From NCBI RefSeq assembly GCF_019857225.1, contig NZ_JAFJSY010000019.1, positions 1 through 55,427 on the forward strand: 55,427 nt of DNA, given 5' to 3'. The DNA is from Streptomyces plumbidurans (GTDB lineage: Bacteria; Actinomycetota; Actinomycetes; Streptomycetales; Streptomycetaceae). Position 1 is the stretch's first letter; every line of letters begins with the position of its first letter. The notes under the pieces were generated by a model that was not told where the DNA came from, did no database searches, and was given only the letters and a program-made list of their open reading frames with translations. The translations under genes were made by a program, and so were the position numbers. This document shows positions 46,052 through 55,427 of the stretch, in pieces.

Positions 46052-46933
46052 GTGAACGAAGGCCGGTCGGGCACGGGCAACAACAGCCCCAGTGCTCCCA
46101 CCGTTCTCCGCATGATCCTCGGCCGACGGCTGCAGGAGCGGCGCCAGGACGCGGGCGTGTCCCTCGACGACGCGTCCAAGGCGTTGCGGGTGACGTCCCT
46201 GACCATCCGCCGGCTGGAGAAGGCGGAGGTCGCACTCAAACCCCTCTATGTGGAGAAGCTGCTCGAAACCTATGGAGCCGACCGGCAGGAGATCGACGAG
46301 TTCGTCGCCTTCGCGGAGCGGGCCAACGAGCCCGGCTGGTGGCATGTCTACCGCGACGCGCTGCCGGACTGGTTCCGCGCCTATGTGAGCCTGGAGACCG
46401 GGGCCACGACCCTGCGCACCTACGAGCCCCACTATGTGACGGGACTCCTGCAGACCCCGCGGTACGCCCGCGAGGTGCTGCGCGGCGGCCTGCCGAACGG
46501 CAGCGAGGAGGACCTGGACCGGCGGGTCGATCTGCGGCTGCGCCGCCAGAGCCTGCTGGACAGATCCGACGCGCCCACGCTGTGGGTGGTGATGGAAGAA
46601 GCGGTTCTGCACCGGGTGGTGGGCGGTCCCGAGGTGATGCGCGAGCAGATCGACCGGCTCCTGGAGGTCTCGGAGCTGACCCACGTCAGCATCGACGTCG
46701 TGCCGTTCACGGCCGGCGCCCATGTCGGCGCGTGCGCGCCCTTCACCTACTTCCGGTTCGAGGAGCCGGAGCTGCCCGACGTCGTCTACAGCGAGGTCCT
46801 CTCCGGCGCCATGTACCTGGACCAGCGTTCGGACGTGGCGGCCCACCTGGAGGCGCACAACCGCATGTCCCTGCTGACCTCGGACGCGGACAGCAAGGCG
46901 CTCCTGAACCGCATGCGAAAGGAGTACTCATGA
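46052..46933 (+). CDS. XRE-family helix-turn-helix protein with DUF5753 domain
   Basis: A 293-residue regulator of the type that is present in dozens of copies per Streptomyces genome. The HTH is at about residues 22-65 (LGRRLQERRQDAGVSLDDAS, then ALRVTSLTIRRLEKAEVALK). The C-terminal DUF5753 domain includes GWWHVYRDALPDWFRAYVSL, YEPHYVTGLLQTPRYAREVL and ELTHVSIDVVPFTAGAHVG. AGGAGG lies nine nt before the GTG start. Its stop overlaps the ATG of a DUF397 gene by four nt. XRE/DUF397 pairs, often beside HATPase genes as here, influence development and antibiotic production, as with WhiJ and AbaA-like loci. Confidence 0.9.
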   Translation: MNEGRSGTGNNSPSAPTVLRMILGRRLQERRQDAGVSLDDASKALRVTSLTIRRLEKAEVALKPLYVEKLLETYGADRQEIDEFVAFAERANEPGWWHVYRDALPDWFRAYVSLETGATTLRTYEPHYVTGLLQTPRYAREVLRGGLPNGSEEDLDRRVDLRLRRQSLLDRSDAPTLWVVMEEAVLHRVVGGPEVMREQIDRLLEVSELTHVSIDVVPFTAGAHVGACAPFTYFRFEEPELPDVVYSEVLSGAMYLDQRSDVAAHLEAHNRMSLLTSDADSKALLNRMRKEYS

Positions 46934-47190
46934 CCGTCACCGACGGCCGTGGCTGCGATGTCTACAACGGGATGCCGGCGTCGGACCTCGGCGAGGTGGG
47001 CTGGGAGTCTCCATGGAGCGGACCCAACGGGGGCCAGTGTGTGCAGACCAAGCAACTCGCCGACGGCCGCGTGGCACTCAGGCAGTCGACCGATCCCGCC
47101 GGACCCGCCCTGATCTACACCCCGGAAGAGATCACCGCGTTCGTCGCAGGAGTCAAACGAGGCCTCGCCGATCATCTGACGGCCGGCTGA
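46930..47190 (+). CDS. DUF397 domain protein
   Basis: An 86-residue protein. DUF397 features are DLGEVGWESPWSGPNGGQCV and then VALRQSTDPAGPALIYTPEE, ending ITAFVAGVKRG. The domain is a small partner protein that antagonises the DNA-binding activity of its cognate XRE regulator. The ATG overlaps the regulator's TGA (ATGA), so the two are translationally coupled. Confidence 0.92.
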   Translation: MTVTDGRGCDVYNGMPASDLGEVGWESPWSGPNGGQCVQTKQLADGRVALRQSTDPAGPALIYTPEEITAFVAGVKRGLADHLTAG

Positions 47191-47277
47191 CGCCCCCAGG
47201 AACAGCGGGAGGCACCGGGCACACCCCCGGCCGCCACCTGCCCGACACCCCCACCGCACACCACCGAAAGGTTCAGG

Positions 47278-48084
47278 ATGACCAGCTCGCACGCCGCGCG
47301 GGACATTGACACCAGCAGGCCCCACTCCGCCCGGATGTACGACTACTACCTCGGCGGCAAGGACCACTTCGAGGTCGACAAGCAGGCCGCGGAGGCCGTC
47401 GCCGAGGCCTACCCGGCGATCTTCGTGTGCGCCCGCGAGAACCGGGCGTTCATGCACCGCGCCACCCGTGTCCTCGCCCGGGAGCACGGCATCCGCCAGT
47501 GGCTGGACATCGGCACCGGCATCCCCACCGAGCCGAATCTGCACCAGGTGGCCCAGTCCGTGGTCCCCGAGGCGCGAGTGGTCTACGCCGACAACGACCC
47601 GCTCGTGCTCAAGTACGCCGAGCGCCTGATGCGCAGCACCACCCAGGGCCGCACCACGTACATCGAGGCCGACGTCAACGACCCGTCCTCGCTGCTCGAC
47701 TCCGCCGAGCTGGCGGAGGTGCTGGACCTGGACCGGCCCGTGGCCCTGTCGCTCAACGCCCTGATGCACTTCGTGCCGGACGCGCAGGACCCGTACGGCA
47801 TCGTGGAGCGTCTGCTGGCGGTCCTGCCCTCGGGCAGCGCGCTGGCCCTGAGCCACTGCACGCCCGACTTCGACCCGGACACCTGGCAGAAGGTCACCGA
47901 CATCTACACCAATGCCGGTACGCCGGTGCAGTTCCGCTCGAAGCAGGACGTGGCCCGCTTCTTCGACGGCCTCGACCTGCTCGACCCGGGCATCTCGGTC
48001 GGCCACCGCTGGCGTCCGGACGGCGAGTCCAACGCCACGGACGCCGAGGTCAGCCTGTGGACCGGCGTGGGCATCAAGCCGTAG
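47278..48084 (+). CDS. DUF574-type S-adenosylmethionine-dependent methyltransferase
   Basis: A 268-residue member of PF04672. The conserved blocks are DTSRPHSARMYDYYLGGKDH, HRATRVLAREHGIRQWLDIG (the last residues being SAM motif I, followed by TGIPTEPNLHQ), VVYADNDPLVLKYAERLM and DGLDLLDPGISVGHRWRP. It is a closer match to the family consensus than the paralogue at 43076-43888. GAAAGG lies ten nt before the ATG. It follows the XRE-DUF397 pair after 87 nt and ends at a strong hairpin. The physiological substrate of the family is unknown. Confidence 0.92.
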   Translation: MTSSHAARDIDTSRPHSARMYDYYLGGKDHFEVDKQAAEAVAEAYPAIFVCARENRAFMHRATRVLAREHGIRQWLDIGTGIPTEPNLHQVAQSVVPEARVVYADNDPLVLKYAERLMRSTTQGRTTYIEADVNDPSSLLDSAELAEVLDLDRPVALSLNALMHFVPDAQDPYGIVERLLAVLPSGSALALSHCTPDFDPDTWQKVTDIYTNAGTPVQFRSKQDVARFFDGLDLLDPGISVGHRWRPDGESNATDAEVSLWTGVGIKP

Positions 48085-48106
48085 GGGTGCGGCAGCCGGG
48101 GGTGTC

Positions 48107-48138
48107 GCGGCCCCGGTCCCCCGCGGGGCCGGGGCCGC
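48107..48138 (+). terminator. GC-rich hairpin terminator after the DUF574 gene
   Basis: A perfect 10-bp stem, GCGGCCCCGG with CCGGGGCCGC, encloses a 12-nt loop that itself contains CCCCGCGGGG. It starts 22 nt after the stop and has no T-tract. Confidence 0.75.
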
Positions 48139-48159
48139 ACGTCGCCGAAGTCGTACGGC

Positions 48160-48460
48160 ACAGGGGTCGTACGGCGATCACTTCGCCGGGCAGCGCCGCG
48201 CCCAGGCCTGGCGTGCCGTTGTGGAGGATGCGGTGACTGGTCGGCCGTGTACGGCTACGTGGCCGGTCTCGAACGGGCCGTACAGCCGGACTGCACGGCC
48301 GTGTTCGCCGCCAACGACCAGCTGAAACCGGGGCTGTTGCGCGCCTTCCACGAGCGCGGCCTGACCGTTCCCGCGGACATCGGCGTCGTCGGCTTCGACG
48401 ACATGTCACCGTCGGCGGCCGCGCTGGGGCGCAAACCCGTTCCCCCGACCGACCGCCGCC
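48160..48460 (+). pseudogene. Remnant of a LacI-family regulator (ligand-binding domain)
   Basis: Two frames together give LacI-type sequence. One (frame of 48176) reads DHFAGQRRAQAWRAVVEDA, like the R-x-x-GWRAAL stretch of LacI regulators. The next (frame of 48232) reads GDWSAVYGYVAGL, AVFAANDQLKPGLLRAFHER and VPADIGVVGFDDM. The last two are strong signatures of the LacI sugar-binding core. Sequence between the two is missing and the frame changes near 48225-48232. There is no HTH upstream, and the gene is cut off after VVGFDDM, just ahead of the DUF2071 gene. It is a decayed gene. Confidence 0.7.
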
Positions 48461-48480
48461 CACGTGCTAGAAGGCAGGGC

Positions 48481-49266
48481 ATGGAGATCGAGCCGGTCAC
48501 CCCGACCACCCCGCGTCCCGTGCGCCGGCCGGCACTGGTGCAGGGCTGGCACGAACTGACCTTTCTGCACTGGCCGGTGGAGCCGGATCGGGTGGCCGGG
48601 CTGCTGCCCGCCGGGACCCGCCCGGACACCCTGGACGGGGTCACCTACGTCGGTCTCGTGCCGTTCCTCATGCGGGGCGTGGGCCTCGGCCCCGGGCCCG
48701 GGCTGCCGTATCTCGGCACGTTCTGCGAGACGAACGTACGGCTGTACTCGGTGGACGAACGTGGCCGCCGCGGTGTCGTGTTCCTGTCCCTGGACGCGAG
48801 TCGTCTGCTGCCCGTGCTGGTGGGGCGGCTCGGCGTACGGTTGCCCTATGTGTGGTCTGCGATGCGGCTGCGCCGCACGAACGGTGTGCTCACTTACACC
48901 TGCCGTCGCGGCGCGACCGGCCGCGGCCCCACGAGCCGTGCGGTGGTGCGGCCCGGCGCTCCGATAGCGCGGCCCTCGCCGCTGGAACTGTTCCTCACCG
49001 CCCGCTGGGGCATGCACGTCCCCTGGCACGGCCGTACCGCGCACATCCCCAACGAGCACGCGCCGTGGCCTCTGCACCGGGCCGAACTGCTCGGCCTGGA
49101 CGACGACTTGGTCACCGCGGCGGGCCTGCCGCGGATGACGGATCCGCCGGTCAGCGTGCTGTACACGCCGGGGGTCTCGGTCCGCTTCGGGAGGCCGGAC
49201 TCCGTAGGGACCGCCGGACTTCGGGTCGGGGAACGATCAGGAATTGAGAAGCGCCGGGCACCGTGA
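48481..49266 (+). CDS. DUF2071 (YqjF-like) family protein
   Basis: A 261-residue protein. Typical blocks are LVQGWHELTFLHWPVEPDRV, LLPAGTRPDTLDGVTYVGLV and the FCETNVRLYSVDERGRRGVV strand, later LELFLTARWGMHVPWHGRTA. The family has an acetoacetate-decarboxylase-like beta fold and no assigned function. GAAGG lies about nine nt before the ATG. The last codons, GERSGIEKRRAP, are encoded by a conserved element that is also found before the uvrA-like gene, so the C-terminal residues may be incidental read-through of a promoter sequence. Confidence 0.85.
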   Translation: MEIEPVTPTTPRPVRRPALVQGWHELTFLHWPVEPDRVAGLLPAGTRPDTLDGVTYVGLVPFLMRGVGLGPGPGLPYLGTFCETNVRLYSVDERGRRGVVFLSLDASRLLPVLVGRLGVRLPYVWSAMRLRRTNGVLTYTCRRGATGRGPTSRAVVRPGAPIARPSPLELFLTARWGMHVPWHGRTAHIPNEHAPWPLHRAELLGLDDDLVTAAGLPRMTDPPVSVLYTPGVSVRFGRPDSVGTAGLRVGERSGIEKRRAP

Positions 49267-49278
49267 GGCCTCTAGCGT
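49237..49278 (+). promoter_or_regulatory. Bipartite promoter element, copy A (MFS gene)
   Basis: TCAGGAATTGAGAAG followed at once by CGCCGGG (49237-49258), then 14 nt, then TAGCGTGG. TAGCGT (49273-49278) is a -10 element seven nt before the MFS GTG, so the mRNA is likely leaderless. The first part is identical, except for one base, to copy B ahead of the uvrA-like gene, with the same spacing to the -10. Confidence 0.65.
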
Positions 49279-49285
49279 GGCCAGG

Positions 49286-50566
49286 GTGATCAGACGTCTC
49301 GTCCCGCCCGCCTACCGGCCGGTGCTCGCCAACGAGGTGTTCCGGCGGCTGTTCCTCGGCTTCGGGGTGTCGTACCTCGGGGACGGCATGAGCTTCGTCG
49401 CCGTGGCCTGGCTCGCCATCGAACTCGCGCCGGAAGCGACACAGGGGCTGTGGGTGGGCGGTGCGGTCGCCGCGAACACCCTGCCGGGCGTGGTCGGGGC
49501 CCTGCTGTTCGGGCGCCGGCTGCGCCGGGTCTCGGCCAGGCGGCTCCTCATGGCCGACAACGTCGTACGCGGTGTGTTCATCGGCGTCGTGCCGCTGGCC
49601 TGGTTCGCCGGGGTGCTGACACCGCCGCTGTACGTCGCGCTGCTCGCCGTGTCCTCACTGCTGCACGCATGGGGCAGCGCGGGCAAGTACACGCTGATCG
49701 CCGAGCTGCTGCCCGAGGAGCGGCGGCTGGCCGCGAACACGCTCGTCAGCTCGCTCAACTTCGCCGCCACGATCGCCGGTCCCGCCCTCGCCGGTGTCCT
49801 GGTGACGTACGCGAGCTCCGCTCTGGTGCTGGGTCTGGACGCGCTGACGTACGCCTTCCTCGCCGTGCTCGTCGCGCGCCTCCGGCTGCCGGAGTCGGGG
49901 CGGGTCTCCCCCGTCGACCAGGCGGCCGCCCGCGGCGGGCTCGCGCAGCTGCGGGCGCGCCCCGAACTGCTCGGTCTGCTCACCCTCACCTGGTTCTTCA
50001 ACTTCCTCTACGGCCCGGTCGAGGTCGCCCTGCCCCTGCATGTGACCGACGACCTGCACGCCCCGGGCACGCTGCTGGGCCTGTACTGGATGCTGTTCGG
50101 CGTCGGCGCCGTCCTGGGTTCGCTGGCGGTCGGCGCGCTGCGGCAGCTGCCGCTGTGGCCCGTGACGGTGACCATCGTGATCGCCTGGGGACTCACCCTG
50201 CTGCCCTTCGGCCTCGATACGCCGACTCCCCTCACCGTCGCCTGCTTCACCCTGGGCGGCGTGATCTACGGGCCCTTCGTCGCGCTCTCGATGACGCTCC
50301 TGCAGGCGAAGTCGCCACCGCAGCACCTCTCCGTGATGCTCGCCGCCAACAGCGCGGTCCTGCTCACCGCCTCCCCCCTCGGCACAGCTCTCGGCGGCCC
50401 CCTCACCGCGACGCTGGGCGCCTCCACCACCATCGGCGCCTCGGGCCTCGCCACGGTCGCCCTGGGCACCTGCGCCTGCGTCCTGCTGGCGGCCCGGCGC
50501 GCAAGTGGTCAGGAATCGAGAAGCGCCGGGTCAGGGGGCGCGGATAACGTGGGCGCAGACCGCTGA
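49286..50566 (+). CDS. MFS transporter (drug-exporter type, DHA3/EntS-like)
   Basis: A 426-residue major facilitator protein with about 12 membrane helices. Helix 1 includes LFLGFGVSYLGDGMSFVAVA. The loop after helix 2 is LFGRRLRRVSARRLLMADNV, close to the G-x-x-x-D-R/K-x-G-R-[RK] motif A. A helix-rich second half follows, with LPLHVTDDLHAPGTLLGLYW. The overall pattern is that of the DHA3 exporters (EntS, macrolide efflux). I chose the GTG at 49286 because of the -10 TAGCGT seven nt upstream. The final residues run through the promoter element of the next gene. With the UvrA paralogue it may form a resistance unit. Confidence 0.88.
   Translation: MIRRLVPPAYRPVLANEVFRRLFLGFGVSYLGDGMSFVAVAWLAIELAPEATQGLWVGGAVAANTLPGVVGALLFGRRLRRVSARRLLMADNVVRGVFIGVVPLAWFAGVLTPPLYVALLAVSSLLHAWGSAGKYTLIAELLPEERRLAANTLVSSLNFAATIAGPALAGVLVTYASSALVLGLDALTYAFLAVLVARLRLPESGRVSPVDQAAARGGLAQLRARPELLGLLTLTWFFNFLYGPVEVALPLHVTDDLHAPGTLLGLYWMLFGVGAVLGSLAVGALRQLPLWPVTVTIVIAWGLTLLPFGLDTPTPLTVACFTLGGVIYGPFVALSMTLLQAKSPPQHLSVMLAANSAVLLTASPLGTALGGPLTATLGASTTIGASGLATVALGTCACVLLAARRASGQESRSAGSGGADNVGADR
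50509..50550 (+). promoter_or_regulatory. Bipartite promoter element, copy B (uvrA-like gene)
   Basis: TCAGGAATCGAGAAG followed by CGCCGGG (50509-50530), 14 nt, then TAACGTGG with -10 TAACGT at 50545-50550. It lies inside the 3' end of the MFS gene. Transcription would start near 50557, leaving a leader with GGAGAG three nt before the ATG. Confidence 0.65.
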
Positions 50567-50585
50567 GCACCCGGATGGAGAGACG

Positions 50586-52970
<2,385 letters not shown>

Positions 52971-52982
52971 CCTCCACGGCAC

Positions 52983-53507
52983 GGCCCGCGGTCGGCCTTC
53001 GCCTACTCACCGCGGTCGACGATCTGCCCGTCACCGGGCATGTGCTGGAACTGGCCTGCGGAACGGGCCAGTGGACCCGGCTGCTCGCGGCACGGGCGCA
53101 CTCGGTGACGGCGGTCGACGCGGCGCCCGAAGCACTGGCCCTGGCACGCAGACGTGCGGCAGGCTCGACAGTCCGGTTCGTCGAGGCCGCCCTGTTCGCC
53201 TGGCGGCCGCCGCGCCGCTACGACACCGTACGACACGGTGTTCTTCGCCTTCTGGCTCTCGCACGTCCCGCCCGGGCGGCTGCCCGCCTTCTGGGACTTC
53301 GTGGCCGGCGTGCTCGCTCCGGGCGGCAGGGCGGTCTTCGTCGACGACGGCAGCCGGCGCCGCGTCGTGAAAGTGTTCCACGAGCCTCGAACCCTCATGT
53401 CCGACCTGACCGCGCTCGGCTGGTCGACCCGTGTCCGGACGACGGCGGGACAACTCATCGGCGAGGCGGAACCAACGGAGGTTGCTGCCCGGGCCGCTCA
53501 GCCGTAG
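52983..53507 (+). pseudogene. Frameshifted SAM-dependent methyltransferase
   Basis: The first part (up to about 53225) reads LTAVDDLPVTGHVLELACGT then GQWTRLLAARAHSVTAVDAA, a class I methyltransferase motif I and II region. After that the correct frame is one base over: YDTVFFAFWLSHVPPGRLPA then FWDFVAGVLAPGGRAVFVDD, ending in TAG at 53507. The break is a 10-bp tandem duplication at 53220-53239 (ACGACACCGT, ACGACACGGT); removing one copy restores RYDTVFFAFW. The N-terminus is also missing: the frame starts just after the uvrA-like stop with no start codon or RBS. Confidence 0.8.
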
Positions 53508-53539
53508 TGCCGTGAGTCCCCGCGCGTGACAATGGCCGT

Positions 53540-54388
53540 ATGGGCGCCGAGATCGTGGACGAGGCGGTGCAGGCAGCGCCCGCGCCGCCGCTGCGGGGGC
53601 TGGTCGGCCGGTACACCGGCTACCGCCAGCGTGGCGTGCCGCCCGCCCGGCACCGGGGGCTGCCGTCGCCGTGGCTGACCCTGATCATCACCCTCGACGA
53701 ACCGCTGAGCATCGCCGCCCATCCCGATCCGGGCACCGCCCCCGGCGACTACGGCACGCTGCTCGGCGGCCTGCACCTCACACCCGCGCTGATCGAGATG
53801 CCGGGACGGCAGTCCGGGATCCAGGTCGCGCTCAGCCCGCTCGGCGCGCGGGTCCTGCTGGGGCTGCCGGCGGGCGAGCTGGCCGGGGCCGACGTCCACG
53901 CCGACGACGTGCTGGGCGCGGATGTGCGCGAGGTGCACGAGCGGGTGCGCGAGGCACCCGACTGGGCCGCCCGCTTCGCCGCCGTCGACGACTGGCTGCT
54001 GCGCCGCATGTCGCGACACGAGGCCGCACACCCCGCCGCCTTGGTGACGGATGCCTGGCACCTGTTGCTGTCGGCGGGCGGCCTGCTGCGCATCGACCGG
54101 CTGGCCGCGGAGATCTCCGTGAGCGAGCGGCATCTGCGCAACCGCTTCCGCACCGAAATCGGCCTCACCCCCAAGGCAGCGGCCCGCGTCATCCGCTTCG
54201 ACCGCACCCGCCGCCGCCTCGCGGCCAGCCCCGGCGCCTTCGACCTCGCACAACTCGCCGCCGACTGCGGCTACGCGGACCAGTCCCACCTCGACCGGGA
54301 ATTCTCAACCCTGGCCGCGTGCACCCCGAGCGCCTGGCTGGCCCAGGAGTCCCGAAACATCCAGTCCGGCCACCATCCGCCCACATGA
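53540..54388 (+). CDS. AraC family transcriptional regulator
   Basis: A 282-residue regulator. The N-terminal ligand-binding part includes RYTGYRQRGVPPARHRGLPS, then WLTLIITLDEPL, and IQVALSPLGARVLLGLPAGE. The C-terminal AraC DNA-binding domain has both HTHs: LRIDRLAAEISVSERHLRNR and FDLAQLAADCGYADQSHLDR, followed by EFSTLAACTPSAWL. The call is firm; the target is not evident. No Shine-Dalgarno is visible and GACAAT lies six nt before the ATG. Downstream, its 3' end appears to be copied several times in the repeat region to the end of the window. Confidence 0.9.
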   Translation: MGAEIVDEAVQAAPAPPLRGLVGRYTGYRQRGVPPARHRGLPSPWLTLIITLDEPLSIAAHPDPGTAPGDYGTLLGGLHLTPALIEMPGRQSGIQVALSPLGARVLLGLPAGELAGADVHADDVLGADVREVHERVREAPDWAARFAAVDDWLLRRMSRHEAAHPAALVTDAWHLLLSAGGLLRIDRLAAEISVSERHLRNRFRTEIGLTPKAAARVIRFDRTRRRLAASPGAFDLAQLAADCGYADQSHLDREFSTLAACTPSAWLAQESRNIQSGHHPPT

Positions 54389-55427
54389 AGCCGGTCGGGG
54401 GCAACCGGCCGAGCCGGGCACACGCCCGCGACACGGAGGCGCATCACCACGACCGACCCGCCCGACACCGCCAACCAGCCGCCGGGGCCTTGACCGGGCT
54501 CAACGGCTGGTCCGCCCCGTAGTCCCGAAACACCCAATCCGGCCGCCCCGCCTACATGAACCTGCCCAAGCCGGCCACCCGGCACATCACCACGCCCGAC
54601 ACCGCCGAGCAGCCACCCGCCCCACAGGACCGGCCCACCTTCCGCACCCACGCCACCCACACGTCGCCCGCGCTCAACGCCGCCCAACGGCCCACCCCGA
54701 CGCCATCAACCTCGCACAACTCGCCGCCCACAGCGGCCACGCAGACCAGACGAGCCAGCTGCTCGGCGTACAGGCAGTCAGCCTCGAGAATCTGCGCCCG
54801 ACACCGCCAAACAGCCACCTCTCCCACAGGCCCAGCCCCCCCTCCGCACCCACGCCACCCTCGCGCCGCCCGCGCCCGACACCGCCAAACAGCCACCTCT
54901 CCCACAGGCCCAGCCCCCCCTCCGCACCCACGCCACCCTCGCGCCGCCCGCGCCCGACACCGCCAAACAGCCACCTCTCCCACAGGCCCAGCCCCCCCTC
55001 CGCACCCACGCCACCCTCGCGCCGCCCGCGCCCGACACCGCCAAACAGCCACCTCTCCCACAGGCCCAGCCCCCCCTCCGCACCCACGCCACCCTCGCGC
55101 CGCCCGCGCCCGACACCGCCAAACAGCCACCTCTCCCACAGGCCCAGCCCCCCCTCCGCACCCACGCCACCCTCGCGCCGCCCGCGCCCGACACCGCCAA
55201 ACAGCCACCTCTCCCACAGGCCCGGCCCACCTTCCGCACCCAGGCCACCCACACGTCGCCCGCACCGAACGCCGCCCAACGGCCCACCCCAACGCCATCA
55301 ACCTCGCACACCTCACCGCCCACAGCGGCCACGCAGACCAGTCGCGCCTCACCCGCAAATCATCGGCCCTGACCGCCTGCACACCGAGCAGCCGGCAGCC
55401 GGCAGCCGCTGGAGTTCCGAAACATCC
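54389..55427. repeat. Degenerate copies of the araC 3' end enclosing a 78-bp tandem array
   Basis: No gene is supported here. The last about 130 bp of the araC gene recur in diverged form: TCCCGAAACACCC with following sequence at 54523, the HTH-coding stretch (AACCTCGCACAACTCGCCGC, then CACGCAGACCAG) at about 54708-54760, and a longer copy at 55298-55427 that ends CGAAACATCC exactly as araC does, where the window stops. A degenerate single copy of the 78-bp unit lies at 54598. The order is therefore gene, partial copy, unit, HTH copy, amplified units, long copy. Confidence 0.75.
54800..55267. repeat. 78-bp tandem repeat, six copies
   Basis: Units start with GACACCGCCAAACAGCCACC at 54800, 54878, 54956, 55034, 55112 and 55190. 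The first five are essentially identical; the sixth changes in its second half (toward CCGGCCCACCTTCCGCACCC). As 78 is a multiple of three, all six frames stay open across the array and give 26-residue repeats, but none has a credible start or RBS. Confidence 0.92.

Noticed and set aside
54552..55382. Minus-strand frame of about 276 codons with 26-residue repeats (GWRGCGGG, VGEVAVW)
   Set aside because: All frames are open because the 78-bp unit lacks stops. There is no credible start or RBS, Trp/Gly/Arg composition is unnatural, and the DNA is explained as diverged copies of the araC end.

Overview
The window looks like chromosomal DNA from a Streptomyces or close relative. It has very high GC, strong third-position GC bias, GTG starts, many genes with a -10-like hexamer 6-7 nt before the start codon, and families typical of the genus: DUF397/XRE pairs, lone HATPase anti-sigma-like proteins, SpoIIE-type phosphatases, DUF574 methyltransferases, Rv1733c-like and DUF6643 proteins. 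I saw no rRNA, tRNA, CRISPR array, prophage or insertion sequence.

Layout. 1-9.2 kb: tail of a transporter, a PucR-type regulator and 3-hydroxybutyrate dehydrogenase, a Nudix hydrolase, apolipoprotein N-acyltransferase (lnt), an O-antigen-ligase-like membrane protein, a PH-domain-like membrane protein, a glutamate-racemase-like protein and an HpnB-like glycosyltransferase. 9.2-18 kb: a TerA/TerD-type stress protein, DUF6643 and MOSC proteins, an Rv1733c-like membrane protein, a beta-helix/AAA+ ATPase fusion, and a large membrane alpha/beta-hydrolase whose end overlaps it convergently. 18-25.9 kb: a DeoR regulator, an SRPBCC protein, a Cds1-like cysteine desulfhydrase with a coupled 30-residue upstream ORF, a HATPase protein, and a SHOCT-ATPase-permease ABC operon joined by 4-nt overlaps. 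26-29 kb: a TetR-controlled cluster (cupin, DUF4865, phosphotriesterase-like hydrolase, then a tautomerase). 29-33 kb: pseudouridine catabolism (psuG, psuK) next to an RpiB-like isomerase and a ROK regulator; together these could carry pseudouridine to uracil and ribulose 5-phosphate. 33-38 kb: alkB, an rlmG-like methyltransferase, and an amino-sugar module (class II aldolase, SIS protein, divergent DeoR regulator). 38-43 kb: a GH15 enzyme, a DUF4386 protein and a GNAT/FemAB-like acetyltransferase. 43-48 kb: a regulatory cluster with two DUF574 methyltransferases, a SpoIIE phosphatase, an anti-sigma-like kinase and an XRE/DUF397 pair. 48-55.4 kb: a decayed LacI gene, DUF2071, an MFS exporter, a short UvrA paralogue, a frameshifted methyltransferase pseudogene and an AraC regulator.

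The most unusual property is a set of unrelated tandem repeats lying on or just after stop codons: 14-bp (12253), 17-bp (30083), 35-bp (31880), 31-bp (35085), 36-bp (36054), 83/166-bp higher-order (37975-38720), 15-bp (40691) and 78-bp (54800). At several of them the repeat unit contains the gene's own last codons and stop. After the AraC gene the 3' coding end itself appears to have been copied and then partly amplified, and the array runs off the window. A second striking signal is a bipartite 42-bp element, identical in spacing, in front of both the MFS exporter and the UvrA paralogue.
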